64,000 nt of DNA from Torreya grandis (GCA_037957365.1 JARHVA010000666.1:2233501-2297500); one strand, 5' to 3'. Positions 1 through 12,335 are shown, counted from the stretch's first letter. A program made the numbers and translations. Notes: generated by a model not told the origin, from the letters alone.

Positions 1-243
1 CACATCCCAACCTATCTCTCTTCATCACCCAATCATTGATTCTTCCATTATAGCTTCTTCCTCTTTTTTTTGAGAGCCCATATGTATCCTTCATCCTCTC
101 ATGCCATCTTGAGGGGGCATCATCCATCACATTCTTTCATCACCATCATCTAATTTTTCATTCACCTTTTTTTTTGGCTTCTTATTATTTAAAAGTCGTT
201 CCATCCATTGTGTCTTGCAACACCCTTTCAAAGAAGGGGAAAA
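1..243 (+). mobile_element. 3' end of an LTR-retrotransposon interior with polypurine tract
   Basis: Non-coding sequence that runs into a purine tract (AAGAAGGGGAAAA, 231-243) immediately before a TG-starting LTR at 244. This arrangement is the usual polypurine tract that primes plus-strand synthesis. A G-rich stretch near 110-118 (TTGAGGGGGC) also fits the 3' untranslated part of a Ty3/gypsy-type element. The rest of the element lies outside the window, so its class cannot be confirmed. Confidence 0.55.
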
Positions 244-954
244 TGTAGACACTTCATGTCAATTTTAACTATCTCACTAATACATGCTAATATCATCTTG
301 AATCTTCTAATCAAGTCTTCTATCCATAAAGCATCTCTAGTCAATTCACTATTCATCTCCCTAGTCAATTAATCTCTTCTTCCATAATCACATCCATTCT
401 CACAAAATCACATCACATTAGTTAATTAATGTTTGTTAATAGCTAATCTCATCAATAACAGAAAATTATGGAATGCACAATTATTATTTTCCATAAATCA
501 ATAAATCTTATCTTCCATCTCAAGTTCATGACATCATCATCCTATTTACAAGGCAAAGTCATCACAATGAGAGAAGTGTGCAAGTAAGCTCTGATATATT
601 CTTACACACTTCAAGTCATCATTTTTCACACTTCAAACTTTTATGAATGGAATTATTTCACACACAACCTCTCTCATTCATGAGGTGTAGACATCTTCTC
701 AATCATTCATCTTGGTCTTCATCCAATGGTCTAGAATCACTCATCAAAGCTATAAATATAGGGCTCCCCCTTCATTCTTAGCAATCTTTAAATACACAAT
801 GAAGTTTTGTTCAAATAGCCCTACAAAAGCTTTAATCACCTTCATCACACATCATCAAATCATCAAGTTAACAAGGGGTTATGCTATCACATTGTCCACA
901 TGCACTAAATAAACCTTTTGCAACTACATCTAAGCACCATCGTTCTTTCCGGCA
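244..954 (+). mobile_element. LTR (3' LTR of the element entering from the left)
   Basis: The sequence starts TGTAGACAC directly after a polypurine tract, the same first nine bases as the LTRs of element B (18341 and 33944). A TATA-type box sits at 751-758, and a CA dinucleotide near 954 gives a plausible end. No second copy of this LTR is present in the window, so the right border is a guess and the target duplication cannot be tested. No coding sequence is visible; the short frames here are chance frames. Confidence 0.5.
751..758 (+). promoter_or_regulatory. TATA box of the left-edge LTR
   Basis: TATAAATA about 500 bp into the LTR, where the U3/R boundary and transcription start of a plant LTR would be expected. 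Seen by motif only; transcription is not shown. Confidence 0.4.
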
Positions 955-3226
955 AGGAGATCATAAATAAAATGTATAACCATTAGTGTTTGCTTTCTTT
1001 TTTATTCATCATCTTCTCAGTCTTGCTCAGTTGGAGGACCACACCTAGGTTAGCAATATGTTTCAATTTGTTTTTATTTCTTACTAACCATAAAACTAAC
1101 TTTTGAAATCGTGTGTTTACAATAGCATATGGTACTAAATATTTTATGTTAATTGTGGTTTCTACTATTTTTGACATCTATCCATCATTGTTATTGAGAT
1201 TGACTCATCCAACTCTCCCATGGTTAATGTTGTTGACTATTTTGACTCTCCTATGGTTTCACCAAGTACTAATTATAGTCCAACACAACTGTGGCTACTT
1301 AGTTCCAACTCTACCATGGCTAGCATGATGGCAGTTACACAAGTTAGTTTCTTAACACTCGAAAGAAACTGTATTCCCATGTTTTTCATTAAGGGCAATT
1401 AAAAATCGTAAAACATGTCGAGTTCTCTTTAAAAAATATTGATATTTCATTATGAATTAAACCTCCACTTGAGTTTTGTAGTTTGATTCTTTCCTCTTGC
1501 TAAAAAAAACTTCATTGAGAGCATTGAAAATTCACTTCCTTGGTCTTCTATCTACAGTATTTGGTTGAGAATCTTTAAAAGATTATTACTAGAAAGGGGA
1601 TTATTTTAAAGCAAGGAACAATTTGCTAGACTTCATTTGAGATGAAGACAATGTTCGTGCATCATCAATGGAAAATGATTGAGCTAACACAAAATGGAGA
1701 GCTACCCTATTATTAATATTTATGAATAATATATATGTTATATATAATTCTTTAGCTATTAGTAAAATTAATATTTTTATTAGCTATAAAATTTATTATG
1801 GCTTTATTTTATTTCATATGTTTGTCTATATATATGATGGTTTAAATAACACTATAATAATGCAATTCTAGATCCGTAATTATATTTTTAAACTAATATT
1901 ATTATATTGTAATGTCTAAATCTATGTTGGTAATGTAAACAATATTTGTACACATATAAAATCAGATATAAAAACAAAAATTGAGAGAGAGAATGGTAAG
2001 ATTAAGTAAATTTTCTACCTAGTTATAGTACTTATTCGTTATTTTTTCAGTTATTTTTAATTTGTCTTGCATTTTAGTTCCACTTGCACATAATCTGCTA
2101 TCTTCAATGTTATTTGTATTGCATCTTGTTTTCGGGACTAAACTTTTAAGCAATGGAGTAGAGGTTCAATAATATAGTTTATCATAGATAGTTACATTTT
2201 TATAGGATCTTTGTGGATATGACTGTGTCAAGTGCAAATGCCTAGTCTTGTATTTCCTATCTAGTGATTTTCCAATGAGGAAAAAACCATTACAATATTG
2301 CTTAAAACATGTTGGATAAATTAATTAGAAAATTTTAATTTGCTAGATAATTATAAGTTTTTTTAAAGAGCCAATAGAAGCTAATCAATTTACACCTATG
2401 TTGCAGTTTTGCTAAAGATTCGTCAATGAAGTCATTCCTAAACTCTAGAATTCGCCAAGATTTTATTAAAAAAAAAAGGAATCAATTCTTAAAATTATCC
2501 CTACTCTCACCTCTTACATTCTAATGCTTTGTTATGTGTTCACTTTCATTTCTTGAATATTAGTGGTTTTGTGTTTGTAATGATAAAAATTTAGCACAAT
2601 TTTTATTTTCGTGCATCACCACCCCTTTTAATTTTATATATTTTCTTCCCTTTTTCCTATCAAAGTTTTATTTCTTGCATTAGGAATAGTTTTAGTTAGG
2701 TAGATTAACATTACAATAAGAAGTAGAACTAACTAACTTTGGAGGTTCTATTGCAAGAAGAGTCCCACACTAACAAAAATTTCCACATTATGATTATTGT
2801 GTAGGTGCAACCAATCAAAGATAATGAACCATCAACATATATTACTAATAATAGTTTTATAAATGTACACAAAAACCTTTATAATATGATTAAGCAATTT
2901 TATATAAAACTAGAATACAAAAATGTGAACAAGGCTAATAATACTACTCTTAAACTTCAATAATTTATTCTAAAATTAAAATAGCACACTGAGAACTTGG
3001 GTGGGTAGAGAATTTTGTGCGCTACATTCTCAAAAGTGAATTACAACCATTTTAATTATGTTTGATTTTTTAAAGCTTTAAACTTTGAAACAATATTATT
3101 ATATTTAAATACATGTAACATATACTCTCCTTAAATATTTTAATATGAACTTTAAAAACTTTGAAAGTCAGTTTTATGTTGTTTGTGGTTGTTTGTAGTT
3201 GTTGAAGAGACCTAATATTAAATAAT

Positions 3227-3251
3227 TATATATATATATATATATATATAT
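3227..3251. repeat. (TA)n microsatellite
   Basis: An uninterrupted run of about twelve TA dinucleotides in AT-rich intergenic DNA. Confidence 0.9.
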
Positions 3252-3784
3252 GAACATATATTTATAAAAGTCGTGATATCAAACCATGTGATAAAATTTT
3301 AGAAAGTATTAATTTATGGTATTTTTCACAAAGTTTAAAATACAGTGACATTTCATTTACAAAGAGTTAATACCCCTCTCATCCCCCTCTTCCCTCGCCC
3401 CTATAATGAAAAAACAGAAAATGTTGAAATTAAGATAGAGTAGCCAATACTTGGGATAATATTTGGGAATTAAAGAGTCAATATCCTTGAGCAAAAGAGT
3501 TAAAAGTAGATATACAATTTGCATGTGATTGTACAACTTTAACCAAAAAGTTGTGCAAAATAAAGAATCACATGATGATATATCACCCTCACAATATAAA
3601 ATACTCAATGTATATATATTGGTCCCACTTATTTTTTAATGTGTTTTAGATTCCCTGTTTTAAATCAATTCAAATGGTGACTTTCCCTCTACTTATATAT
3701 GCTAAATAAAAATTGTGACTTTCCCTTCATTTGAACTTTCAATTAGGCATTGTTTGTATATCAGTGAGTGTCCATATGGTGTAC

Positions 3785-3849
3785 TTATTAGGTGGCCAAG
3801 TTAAGGTGTTTTCGTACGACATACTAATTAGGTGGCCAAGTTAGGGTGC
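3785..3849 (+). repeat. Two-copy direct repeat, unit about 22 bp
   Basis: The string TTAGGTGGCCAAGTTA(A/G)GGTG occurs twice, about 40 bp apart, separated by an unrelated spacer with a CGTACG palindrome. It is the most GC-balanced patch in the surrounding DNA. No function is evident. Confidence 0.75.
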
Positions 3850-4919
3850 ACGAATATAACGATTTTCTATCAACAATATAATTATCATTTCCTTCCATCC
3901 TATGTCATCTTAGTGAAAGCATTGTTTTTTTAACAAAATCAACCTTACAACAAGGCACAGTATTGCCTTCAGTAAAATACGTAATTGAAGGTATTAAAAC
4001 AGCTTTTCACAAACCGTTCAAATGTAAAATGAGGCCTTCCTCTAACTAATATTAATTTATAAATCTGATTATGCACAATTTTGTAATACCATATGTACAT
4101 GTTATTGCATTGTAATAATAAATTATTATTTAGTTCTACATATAAATATTATATTCTCTACTCTCTAACATCGATCTTTAAACCTCTTTATGCAATTTTT
4201 CAGGCAACATATGTATGCTGATTACAATATAATAAATAATAAATATTTTTACTTCTTTTTTCTAATTAAAAAAAATACAAATAATAATGATTAAGTCAAC
4301 AAATATATTAGCTCTCATAGACAAAAGAAGGATGTAAAGCCACATTAAAAATCTCTAACCATAAATGAGACAAAATCCACATAAACATATATAAATTTGC
4401 ATACATATGGCAGACCTGACATAAGCACAGGATAATACAATCAATTCGGACAAAAGACCATACAAAATGATAAAGGTTAGAGCAAACAACTATCACCAGA
4501 TGCTCTCGCCATCATCTCAAAGTATTGGATTGACTTTAAGCCATTCGCTCACATTTCATGCTGGCAAAGCATCTTTCCATTTCCTTCAAGTATCCTCCCG
4601 TTTTGCTCTTTCCCACAGCTTTTCATTCTAGACGTGCAGGGTTCCTGAAACATGACACCTCGATGGTATCATTAAACAGGCTTTAACAAATACCTCATCG
4701 GTATATGTAGGCAGTGATGCACATTGCATACTATGCATCTGATTTTATGAAGTAAATAGCATGATCGAGATATCCAACACTCAGGAAAACAAAAAACCAA
4801 AAAACAAACAAACTTTTAGAAACTGAAAATAAAACCTGATACCTTCTTATCACTACAGCTCTGACATGATGCACCTTGTTATAGTGCAAGCCAACATTTA
4901 CAAATTGCTTCACTTAGCA

Positions 4920-7241
4920 TCACCAATAATCTCCACAAGAACATTGTCCTTGTTTAAAATGATGGAAGCGGTTTGCATCTCTCACAACAATTTGTCTTGC
5001 AACAACATTGGAGATAAATTTGGTTGCAGTGTGGCAGTCAACACATACTCGAAGGTTCTTTACAACTCTAAGAGTTGTTCCAGGGGGCGTGTTTATCAAT
5101 CCAAATGCAATTGCCAACTTCTCACTATGGTGGCACACAAATAATTCTTTTTCCTCCACCTCCACATCGTTTGGTATCTGTCTTGATTCTGGAAAATACC
5201 CTGATGCCTTCATCTCCCAAGACAATTCCTCCAACTTTGCATAGATTTCCTGCATCTGTGGGTGTGATTTGTCTCCTACACAAAAAGCATGAACCATTTT
5301 ATGGACTTCAATCCAACTACATCCAGGTGTCTTTTTTATACCTCTATCTTTCATCAATCTCCTTAGATTTTGAACCTCACCCCACCTGCCCACTTCTGCA
5401 TAGATGTGTGACAGAAGAACATAAGTCGCATCATTTTTAGGGTTCAGCTCAAAAAGGAGAGTTGCTGTAAATACTCCTAGCCCTATATTCTTATGTGATC
5501 GACAGGCACCAAGCAAACACTTCCACACAACCACTGCAGGTTTAATTGGCATTTTGATGATAGAGTTTAAAGTTTCCTCAAGATAGCCAGCACGGCCAAG
5601 AAGGTCAACCATGCACACATAATGGTTAATTGTAGGTGCAATGTAATAAGAGTCACTCATGTCATTGAAGTATTTACAGCCCTCATCCACTAAACCTGTA
5701 TGGCTGCATGCATATAAAACACAAGTGAAGCTTACTTGGTTAGGGTTTGTTCCAGATTGCTTCATTAATTCAAAGAGTTTGAGAGCATCCTTGCAAAACC
5801 CATTTTGTGCATACCCTGCAATCATAGCATTCCATGAGATCACATTTCTTTGAGGCATTTTGTTAAACAGTTCACGTGCCTTCTGTATGCTTCCACATTT
5901 TGCATACATGTCTACCAGGGCACTTGCAACTACAACATCTGGCAAAAATCCACTCTCGATTATGCTTTGATGGATGTCCATACCCTGTTCCAAAGCTCCC
6001 ATTGTAGCACAGGCTGGGAGGATGCTGGCAAAGGTTGCGGAGTTTGGCCTTAAATGTGCCGATTGAATTTGCTTAAATGTTTCCAAGGCCTTTTCAACAA
6101 ACCCATTTTGTGCATATCCAGCAATCATAGCATTCCATGATACCACATCTCGTTGAGGCATTTTGTCAAACAGCTGACGTGCCTTCTGTATGCTTCCACA
6201 TTTCGCATACATGTCTACTAGGGCACTTACAACTACAACATCTGACAAAAATCCACTTTCAATTATGCTTTGATGGACGTCCATACCATGTTCCAAAGTT
6301 CCAATTTTGGCACAGGCTGGGAGGATGCTGGCAAAGGTTGCTGAGTTTGGCTTAAAACCTGCCAATTGCATTTGCTTAAATGCCTCAAAGGCCTTTTCAA
6401 CAAACCCATTTAGTCCATATCCTGCAACAATGGCATTCCATGAGATGGCATCTGGTTGAGGCATTTCCTTGAAAAGCCTTAAAGCCTCTTCAAGAACACC
6501 ATTTTGTGCATACCCTGCAATCATCGCATTCCATGAGACCACATTTCTTTGAGGCATTTCTTTGAAAAGCCTCAAAGCCTCGTCAAGAACACCATTTTCT
6601 ACATATCCCGCAATCATTGCATTCCATGAAGTCACATTTCTTTGAGGCATTTTGTCAAACAGTTCACGTGCCTTGAGTATGCATCCACATTTCGCATACA
6701 TATCTATCAGGGCATTTGCAACTACGACATCGCACAAAAAACCCCTTTCCATTATACTCTGATGGATGTTCATGCCCTCTTCTATAGCTCTTATTTTGGC
6801 ACAGGCTGGGAGTACGCTGGCAAGGGCGAACTGATTGGGTTGGACACCTGCTCGTTGCATTTGGTAAAACAGTGTCAATGCCTCGTAAGGATACCTGTGT
6901 CTTCGGTAAGCTGCAATGATAGCATTCCATGAGAAGCTGTCTCTTTCTTTCATGTCGTCAAAAACTTTGCGAGCATCCACCAAACTCCCGCACTTGACAT
7001 ACATGTTGATGAGGTTATTCTGAAAATATGTCCGTGTAGCAAATGCGAATCCCTTGTCAACGATGAGAGAGTGAATTTGTTTACCGTGTGAAAGCGCATT
7101 CTTGGCAATGCAGGTGTGCAATAGTTGAAGATATGTGTTAGAGTCTACAGCGGCGTTGTTCGTAGAAAGCAGAAAGTGTAGCGTCTCCTTCAACCAACCC
7201 TCTCTACATAATGCTGTGAGATGGAGATGGAGATGGGTCAT
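4920..7241 (-). CDS. PLS-class pentatricopeptide repeat protein, DYW subgroup
   Basis: A 773-aa, single-exon protein. Residues about 35-570 are tandem PPR motifs of P, L and S type, with repeated signatures such as SWNAMIAGYAQNG and LVDMYAKCGS. The E region starts near 571 (VWKCLLGACRSHKNI), a PG box lies at 639-646 (PGCSWIEV), and a complete DYW domain ends the protein. The cytidine-deaminase-like zinc ligands are all visible: HSE at 705-707, CVDCH at 733-737, and the terminal H-H, CSC and DYW. Proteins of this class bind specific organellar transcripts and carry out or support C-to-U editing in mitochondria or plastids; the target here is unknown. The start is well supported: an in-frame TAA lies four codons upstream. 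The N-terminus is short and lacks an obvious basic transit peptide, so an upstream exon or weak targeting is possible. The frame is intact in a region where every transposon frame is broken, so the gene is probably functional. Confidence 0.95.
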   Translation of the reverse strand: MTHLHLHLTALCREGWLKETLHFLLSTNNAAVDSNTYLQLLHTCIAKNALSHGKQIHSLIVDKGFAFATRTYFQNNLINMYVKCGSLVDARKVFDDMKERDSFSWNAIIAAYRRHRYPYEALTLFYQMQRAGVQPNQFALASVLPACAKIRAIEEGMNIHQSIMERGFLCDVVVANALIDMYAKCGCILKARELFDKMPQRNVTSWNAMIAGYVENGVLDEALRLFKEMPQRNVVSWNAMIAGYAQNGVLEEALRLFKEMPQPDAISWNAIVAGYGLNGFVEKAFEAFKQMQLAGFKPNSATFASILPACAKIGTLEHGMDVHQSIIESGFLSDVVVVSALVDMYAKCGSIQKARQLFDKMPQRDVVSWNAMIAGYAQNGFVEKALETFKQIQSAHLRPNSATFASILPACATMGALEQGMDIHQSIIESGFLPDVVVASALVDMYAKCGSIQKARELFNKMPQRNVISWNAMIAGYAQNGFCKDALKLFELMKQSGTNPNQVSFTCVLYACSHTGLVDEGCKYFNDMSDSYYIAPTINHYVCMVDLLGRAGYLEETLNSIIKMPIKPAVVVWKCLLGACRSHKNIGLGVFTATLLFELNPKNDATYVLLSHIYAEVGRWGEVQNLRRLMKDRGIKKTPGCSWIEVHKMVHAFCVGDKSHPQMQEIYAKLEELSWEMKASGYFPESRQIPNDVEVEEKELFVCHHSEKLAIAFGLINTPPGTTLRVVKNLRVCVDCHTATKFISNVVARQIVVRDANRFHHFKQGQCSCGDYW
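5790..6395 (-). repeat. Tandem 303-bp duplication of a P-L-S triplet inside the PPR gene
   Basis: Residues 283-383 and 384-484 are near-copies at protein and DNA level, offset by 101 codons (for example PNSATFASILPAC in both). A more diverged third copy lies at residues 121-221. This is in-frame unequal exchange of one P-L-S block, a known way PLS-class PPR proteins change length and RNA footprint. Confidence 0.85.
6402..6587 (-). repeat. Tandem 31-codon S-type PPR repeats
   Basis: Residues 219-249 and 250-280 are successive 31-aa motifs sharing EALRLFKEMPQ and SWNA. They sit between the P-L-S triplets, so this gene grew both by single S motifs and by whole triplets. Confidence 0.8.
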
Positions 7242-8486
7242 TCTATGACATTAATTGAAGCGTGGAAAGGTGCATTGTTATACCACAATGATAATGGGAT
7301 CACAACTAGCTTGTTTCTTCTCTTTGAATCAGTTTGGCCTCTGTATTGCCAACATTGATAAAGGAGTACCTACAACACTGAACGTTGGAAACGCCATGAT
7401 CCACTCTCAATTTGAAGGGCCGTTCTTATATTTTTCCCTTCCTCCTGCATTTGAATTAGTTGCATAAGAATAACTGTGATCCTTCTCCATATTTCCCCTG
7501 CCTTGATTCTCCGTTTGAAATGAAACTTCCCATGACTCATCTTGCATTTTTTCAAGGTACAACTTTCTTGGTGATCCTCAGGGTCGTAACTAATGATACG
7601 TTGAAAATTTTGTTATGTATAATCTTTGCCCCAAAAGAACTTTTCTCATTGCTTACTCTTAGGAGATTGAATTGCCATCTGCAGTCCTAACTCATTTGGA
7701 AACTCAAGACCTTTCGATGAATCAAATGTACTAATTAATTGTATTGAAATACAGTGTATCTTATGTTACAAGAGTCTTTGGATCTGCTCTTGATTCCTGA
7801 ACCTTTGTTTGCACTACATTCTCTTGTAGGGCTCAAATAATTTTTCTTCCCCTTCATGGTCTTCTCTCAATTTTAAGGTACCCTGAAGTTATTTATCATT
7901 TGGTGGAAGAGGAGGCTTTGGAAGGCATTCTCCCAGCCTATTATATCTTCCTCACTCCACGGATATCTGCACAATAACCGAGGATAAAGTGGCCTCCCTT
8001 GTGAGGGAAGATCCCTAACCTCGTTATCAAACATATGTTCTGTTTTTTTTTATTCCACAAGATCCAAAGGATCGTTATATATCACAAGTCAGAAGAGTAT
8101 CAAACAAATTTCTATGTCTAATGTTTCCAATTGATCATATCCAGATGTCTTTCCATAGTGTTAAGATTAAGAGACCCAACTGATATTGAAATTCATTTGG
8201 TTGATTGTAGATCTCGTTTTAAAAAGAAAATGGAATTCGAAAAGATTGTAGTGTTGTATTTGAAATTTTGTTTTCTATAAGAATGATGTGCACTTGAATT
8301 ATAATGGTGTGAATGGATCTCAAATTGATAATATATGTGAAGTAGAACTTCATTTACTTGAAGGAATAAGATAAAGTTGAAAATATTGTACATTTTAAAA
8401 AATATGAGGAAACCCCTGGTCAAAAAGCTCGAATAATGAATGTGTGGAAATAAGTTGCAAGCCAAACCATAGGTCAAGAGGCTCCT
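7242..8486. other. 5' flank of the PPR gene; no other gene seen
   Basis: The region upstream of the leftward PPR gene. An AT-rich TATATTTTT-like element on the plus strand near 7427-7438 (AAAAATATAAG on the minus strand) is a possible core promoter about 190 bp before the start codon, but this is weak. No long frame shows coding character, and no repeat or transposon terminus was recognised. Confidence 0.5.
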
Positions 8487-9750
8487 TTGGACAACAAAGC
8501 TAAGGTTAGAATTGAAGTATTACTCTATAAGGTACATACTATATATCCGAGTGCCGATAATGGGGATTATGCTTCGATATTTAAAGACTTTCTTTCAAGG
8601 AATCTTGATCAACTTCATGTTCTAAGTAATGTCATTCAAGAGTTACAACTTATGCCTTCTCATGTAGTCGTTTATCAAATTGATTTTAAACCTATCGATG
8701 CTCAAGTTACCATGTCTTCAAATGTTGCTCCTATTGATCCACATATTACTTCTACTTCTCAAAATACTATGATTTCTTAACCTATCCCCATTGCTTTTCA
8801 AGTTCTTTAAAATTCTCAACATGTTTCTAAGATTCCTCTTGTTCAACCATCTTTTATTTATAATGTTTTTCAAATTACTCTACATGTCACAAATCCTTCT
8901 ATTTTGTAGAATTATTCTATGTGAACCTAATTTACTTCTTCTATTCCACATCTTGAAATGAATTCTATGAAGCATACATTGCATGACTTGCAAAATTAAA
9001 GAAAAAATCTTTCTCGAGGGTCTCAAATTCTAAATAGTGTCACTTCTAACGATATTCTTCAAAACCTCTTTGTTTTTGAAGTACTTTCTTATCCATTTTC
9101 AAAGGGATTTATTTTTTTAAAGTTTGAATTTATCAATGGAAAGGGATCCTTCTCATCACGTTAGGGCATTTTATGCTTTTTTCTTAGAATTTACTCATGA
9201 TGATAAATTATCAACTAAACTATTCCTAAAGAACTTGAAATATTATGCACTTAATTAGTTTTATGCTTTACCATGTGGATTGGTACATTGTTTTACGTCC
9301 TTTATTGATGACTTCTTGGCTTATTTTCAAATCAATATTAGTATGAAAATAAAATTGGCTCAAATAAAACAATGACCCAATGAAACCATAAGTGAGTATA
9401 TATTTTGATTTAAGATTATAGTTACCAAGATGAATTATCAACTATGAGATAATGCACTGCAAACTATATTTTTTAATATTTTACTTCCAATTATCAAGGA
9501 AAATGTGATCTTCAACATTTATTACTCTTTTGATGAACTTTGTCATGATGTTAGAGATTTTGAGGTCAATCTTTTAGAAGAATTTTTCCTTAAGTATGGG
9601 TCAAATGTTACAAATCCTAATAGTGCTAAGTTTTAAAAGAATACAAAATTCAAGATTAAAAGCAATGAGAATGGATTTCAACCCAAGAATGGAACTAAGA
9701 ATAGAGACAATATTATAGACCAACTATTTAGAAAGTTTATATGATCTCAA
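8487..9750 (+). pseudogene. Eroded Ty3/gypsy gag fragment
   Basis: 8487-8780 is open for 97 codons. At about 9110-9560 a Retrotrans_gag-type region can be followed through several stops: a segment around GKGSF/HVRAFYAFFLEFTHDD, then KLFLKNLKYYAL and FYALP, matching the usual order of DPxxHxxxF, L-FxxSLxGxAL-WF and LP in plant gypsy Gag. No LTR for this copy was found, and pol is absent. Element A was inserted about 240 bp further right. It is a relic with no expected function. Confidence 0.65.
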
Positions 9751-9985
9751 CAAAGAGAGGGTAGGTAATTCACTAGGCTAAGTGAAAATCCATGAGATGT
9801 TTGTAAATGGCATTCATCTTATTATCTAGTTACCTTTAACCCCCACTTATTATGTTATTTCATAAACTCATTATAGCCATTTAACTATTTTTTTCCATAA
9901 TAGCACAAGGTACATATATGATGCATATGTTTATTGTTTTAGAAATATTAGTTTAATTTTTGGTTTTTTGATAATTTGGCATTAT

Positions 9986-11187
9986 TGTTGTCATATGCAA
10001 TGAGTGTCACTTGAGACCACCCTATCCCTAGCTTAGCCCTAAACTTATCTTAGGGCCTCTTTCGATCCTTATCTGGTGTTTATTTGGGTTTAACCCATCT
10101 TTAGATATATGAAAAGCAGTCTCAGACCATCTCCTAAGCATCCAAATCCTTAGTGTACCAAATTCTGTCACTTGGACACTAGTGTGACCCTTTGGACACT
10201 AACAGACTGCACTAGTAACCAAGGGACTGTGTTACTGTCCCTTACCTCTTTTCTCCTCCAATGGACATATTTCCATTTCTCAAGACACCTCAGGGTCAGC
10301 CTAGACCTATTCTACATCCTGACAAACACTAGATCAGTATATATACACCACTTTTATCCCTTTACCCACTAGATGGAAATCAAATGTAAATACACACAAA
10401 CAGGCTAAAAAATAAGTTGTCAAAATTAAGGTCATTAATCCCTATTCTGCCCTACTTCTACATATAACCATTTACAACACTCCTAAGATCAGATAATTCA
10501 TATTTCTAGTCTCAAGTCACACTCAAGTTGGCACTCATATTAACATTTACTTGCACTTGCATTAGAACTTAAATTGGGAGAACTACATTGGACTTGATCC
10601 CCTCTTGAGGTATTGGTATGTAAGAAATGCTCAACACGGTGGGGTGTTGAGGTCATGGCCAATCTATCCAGCTAACATTAAACTTTTTCTACTTGTTTTT
10701 CTCAAATACCCTAACAACATGGAGGTCTAGGGTTTTATATTCTAAATCAATGAAAAACATAGAAAATATAGTGATCTAGCACTCAAACACATAGTCATAT
10801 GCATATTGAACTCAGGTGAAGTTTCACCCAGAAACTCATAATCTCTTCCTTTAAGGGACACCATTTTGCCCCAGAGGATACTAGTATAGTGTGTTATTAT
10901 CCAGAGGATCATGTTACTGTCTGGGAGGATTTTTTACTTTAGATTATTATCGATGACACCCTGTTTAGTCTATGCACTAATTTCCAGCTGTGAACCATCT
11001 ATCTTAGAAATTTTTTAGCTAAGTACATTCTTTTGTAGTTCATTATTATTTTTAGAATAATCAAATTAGATCAATTACTATACAAATCAGTGGTTGTATT
11101 TATTGTATTTTTATTCCCTGATTTATTTTTTCATCCCTTTAACAACCTAGGGTTTTAAACTCCATAATCTCCTTTAAAGTTAAATCA
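9986..11187 (+). repeat. Element A 5' LTR
   Basis: 1202 bp. It begins TGTTGTCATATGCAATGAG; relative to the 3' LTR it has lost about 16 bp just after base 10. It ends GTTAAATCA. Confidence 0.85.
10338..10346 (+). promoter_or_regulatory. TATA box of the element A 5' LTR
   Basis: TATATATAC, about 350 bp into the LTR, conserved at the matching place in the 3' LTR (16912-16920) while surrounding bases have drifted. This is the likely Pol II core promoter of the element. Confidence 0.55.
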
Positions 11188-11190
11188 TTT

Positions 11191-11203
11191 TGGTGAACCT
11201 GAC
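11191..11203 (+). other. Element A primer-binding site candidate
   Basis: TGGTGAACCTGAC, three bases after the LTR end. The same TGGTGAAC begins two bases after the LTR of element E (54582). TGG would pair with the CCA end of a tRNA. I cannot assign the tRNA with confidence. Confidence 0.6.
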
Positions 11204-11739
11204 TTACTTCAAACATATTACTTCAAAACCCTATTGTACCATTAAGGTCTTCCCTTCCTGTTTTTCTAGAATTTACTCACTTTTCAATTTGTAGCCTTTC
11301 ATCATGATTATCATGACATATGCCATTTTATACTTTTTGGTACAAAGTCTTTTGGTTTGGCTTGCATGCCTATTACCCACCATTTGTAGAATGATGCACA
11401 TGTATGTCACTCCTCTCATGGATCATATTAAAACTTATGTTATTTCACACATTGGTCTACCTCATCTTGAACCCCACTTTTATGAAGAGCATTGTTGCAT
11501 GGCCAAATTTACCTCTAATTACTACTCAAAGATAGATAACTCAGATGAATCCTTTTATTCCTCTTCCACCTAGTCCCGCCGACTATACTCACTCATATCT
11601 TGCCTCTACTACTCACCCTCAAAAAATAGTATACCCTATAGTTTGATTTGTTACTAGATGAAATAGGGTACCTCCTCCACCCATACAAAAACAACATAAC
11701 TCCACATTCCCTCCTCTTCCCTGACATAATACAATGGGA

Positions 11740-12335
11740 CCTATAAATCAACATAGAGCATATGCTATTATGGATCAGCTGAGAAATACACCAGCTAAGA
11801 TTTATATATTAGAATTACTCTAAAAGGAAACCATTTTCAAAGATATTCTTTTTCAAACACTCAATCATACATCATTGCCTTGTGACCAGATCCAAATTAT
11901 TTTGCATTTATCATGAACACTATCAAGGACATATATCATGTTATATCTTTTGGAAATGAAGGTTTTCCCTCATAGTTAGTTATTGATCAAAATCTACCAC
12001 TCTTCATTCAGGTACTAATCAAAACCATGGTTATTAAATGAGTTCTAATTGATAGTGGTTCAGAACTTAACATATGCAACCTCACATTTATATAGACTAA
12101 GGAGGTTGTTATAGCATCTATTCAGAATAAATATAAGAACATTATAGGTTTTGATGACATTCCCGAACAAGCATTGGGTATTATTACATTAGATATAAAA
12201 GTTAGGCCAAAAATCCTATCCACACAGTTTCAGGTGATACCTAATCATTTGCATTACAATTTATTACTTGGAAGACCTTGGATACATGCCATGGAGGTTG
12301 TACCATCTACCTTGCACATATATGTCAAGTTTTAA
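11740..12335 (+). pseudogene. Element A gag-protease linker and retroviral-type aspartic protease remnant
   Basis: In broken frames I can read the linker motif with NTPAK and ILEL (about 11780-11820), VISFGNEGFPS (about 11940), then VLIDSGSELNIC (about 12040) and YNLLLGRPWIHAM (about 12255-12295). The D-S-G triad and the G-R-P-W segment are hallmarks of plant gypsy proteases, which cut the Gag and Pol polyproteins. Several stops interrupt the frame. No Retrotrans_gag domain was recognised upstream, unlike element E. Confidence 0.75.

Larger units (their letters stand above)
955..4919. other. Gene-free AT-rich intergenic region
   Basis: No frame of convincing length or composition appears on either strand. 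The region contains a TA microsatellite (3227-3251) and a short direct repeat (3785-3849). Its right end should hold the 3' UTR and polyadenylation site of the PPR gene, since that gene reads leftward and stops at 4920. I see no recognisable transposon terminal structure in it. Confidence 0.6.

Noticed and set aside
712..1402. Short open frames at 712-912, 1113-1328 and 1220-1402
   Set aside because: Chance frames in LTR and AT-rich flank; no family motif, and composition matches the non-coding background.
3227..3251. TA run as a promoter or MITE border
   Set aside because: A simple microsatellite without inverted repeats or a neighbouring transcript start.
5008..6932. Plus-strand open frames opposite the PPR gene (such as 5075-5440 and 6642-6932)
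   Set aside because: They are shadows of the minus-strand gene, whose composition and conserved motifs explain them.
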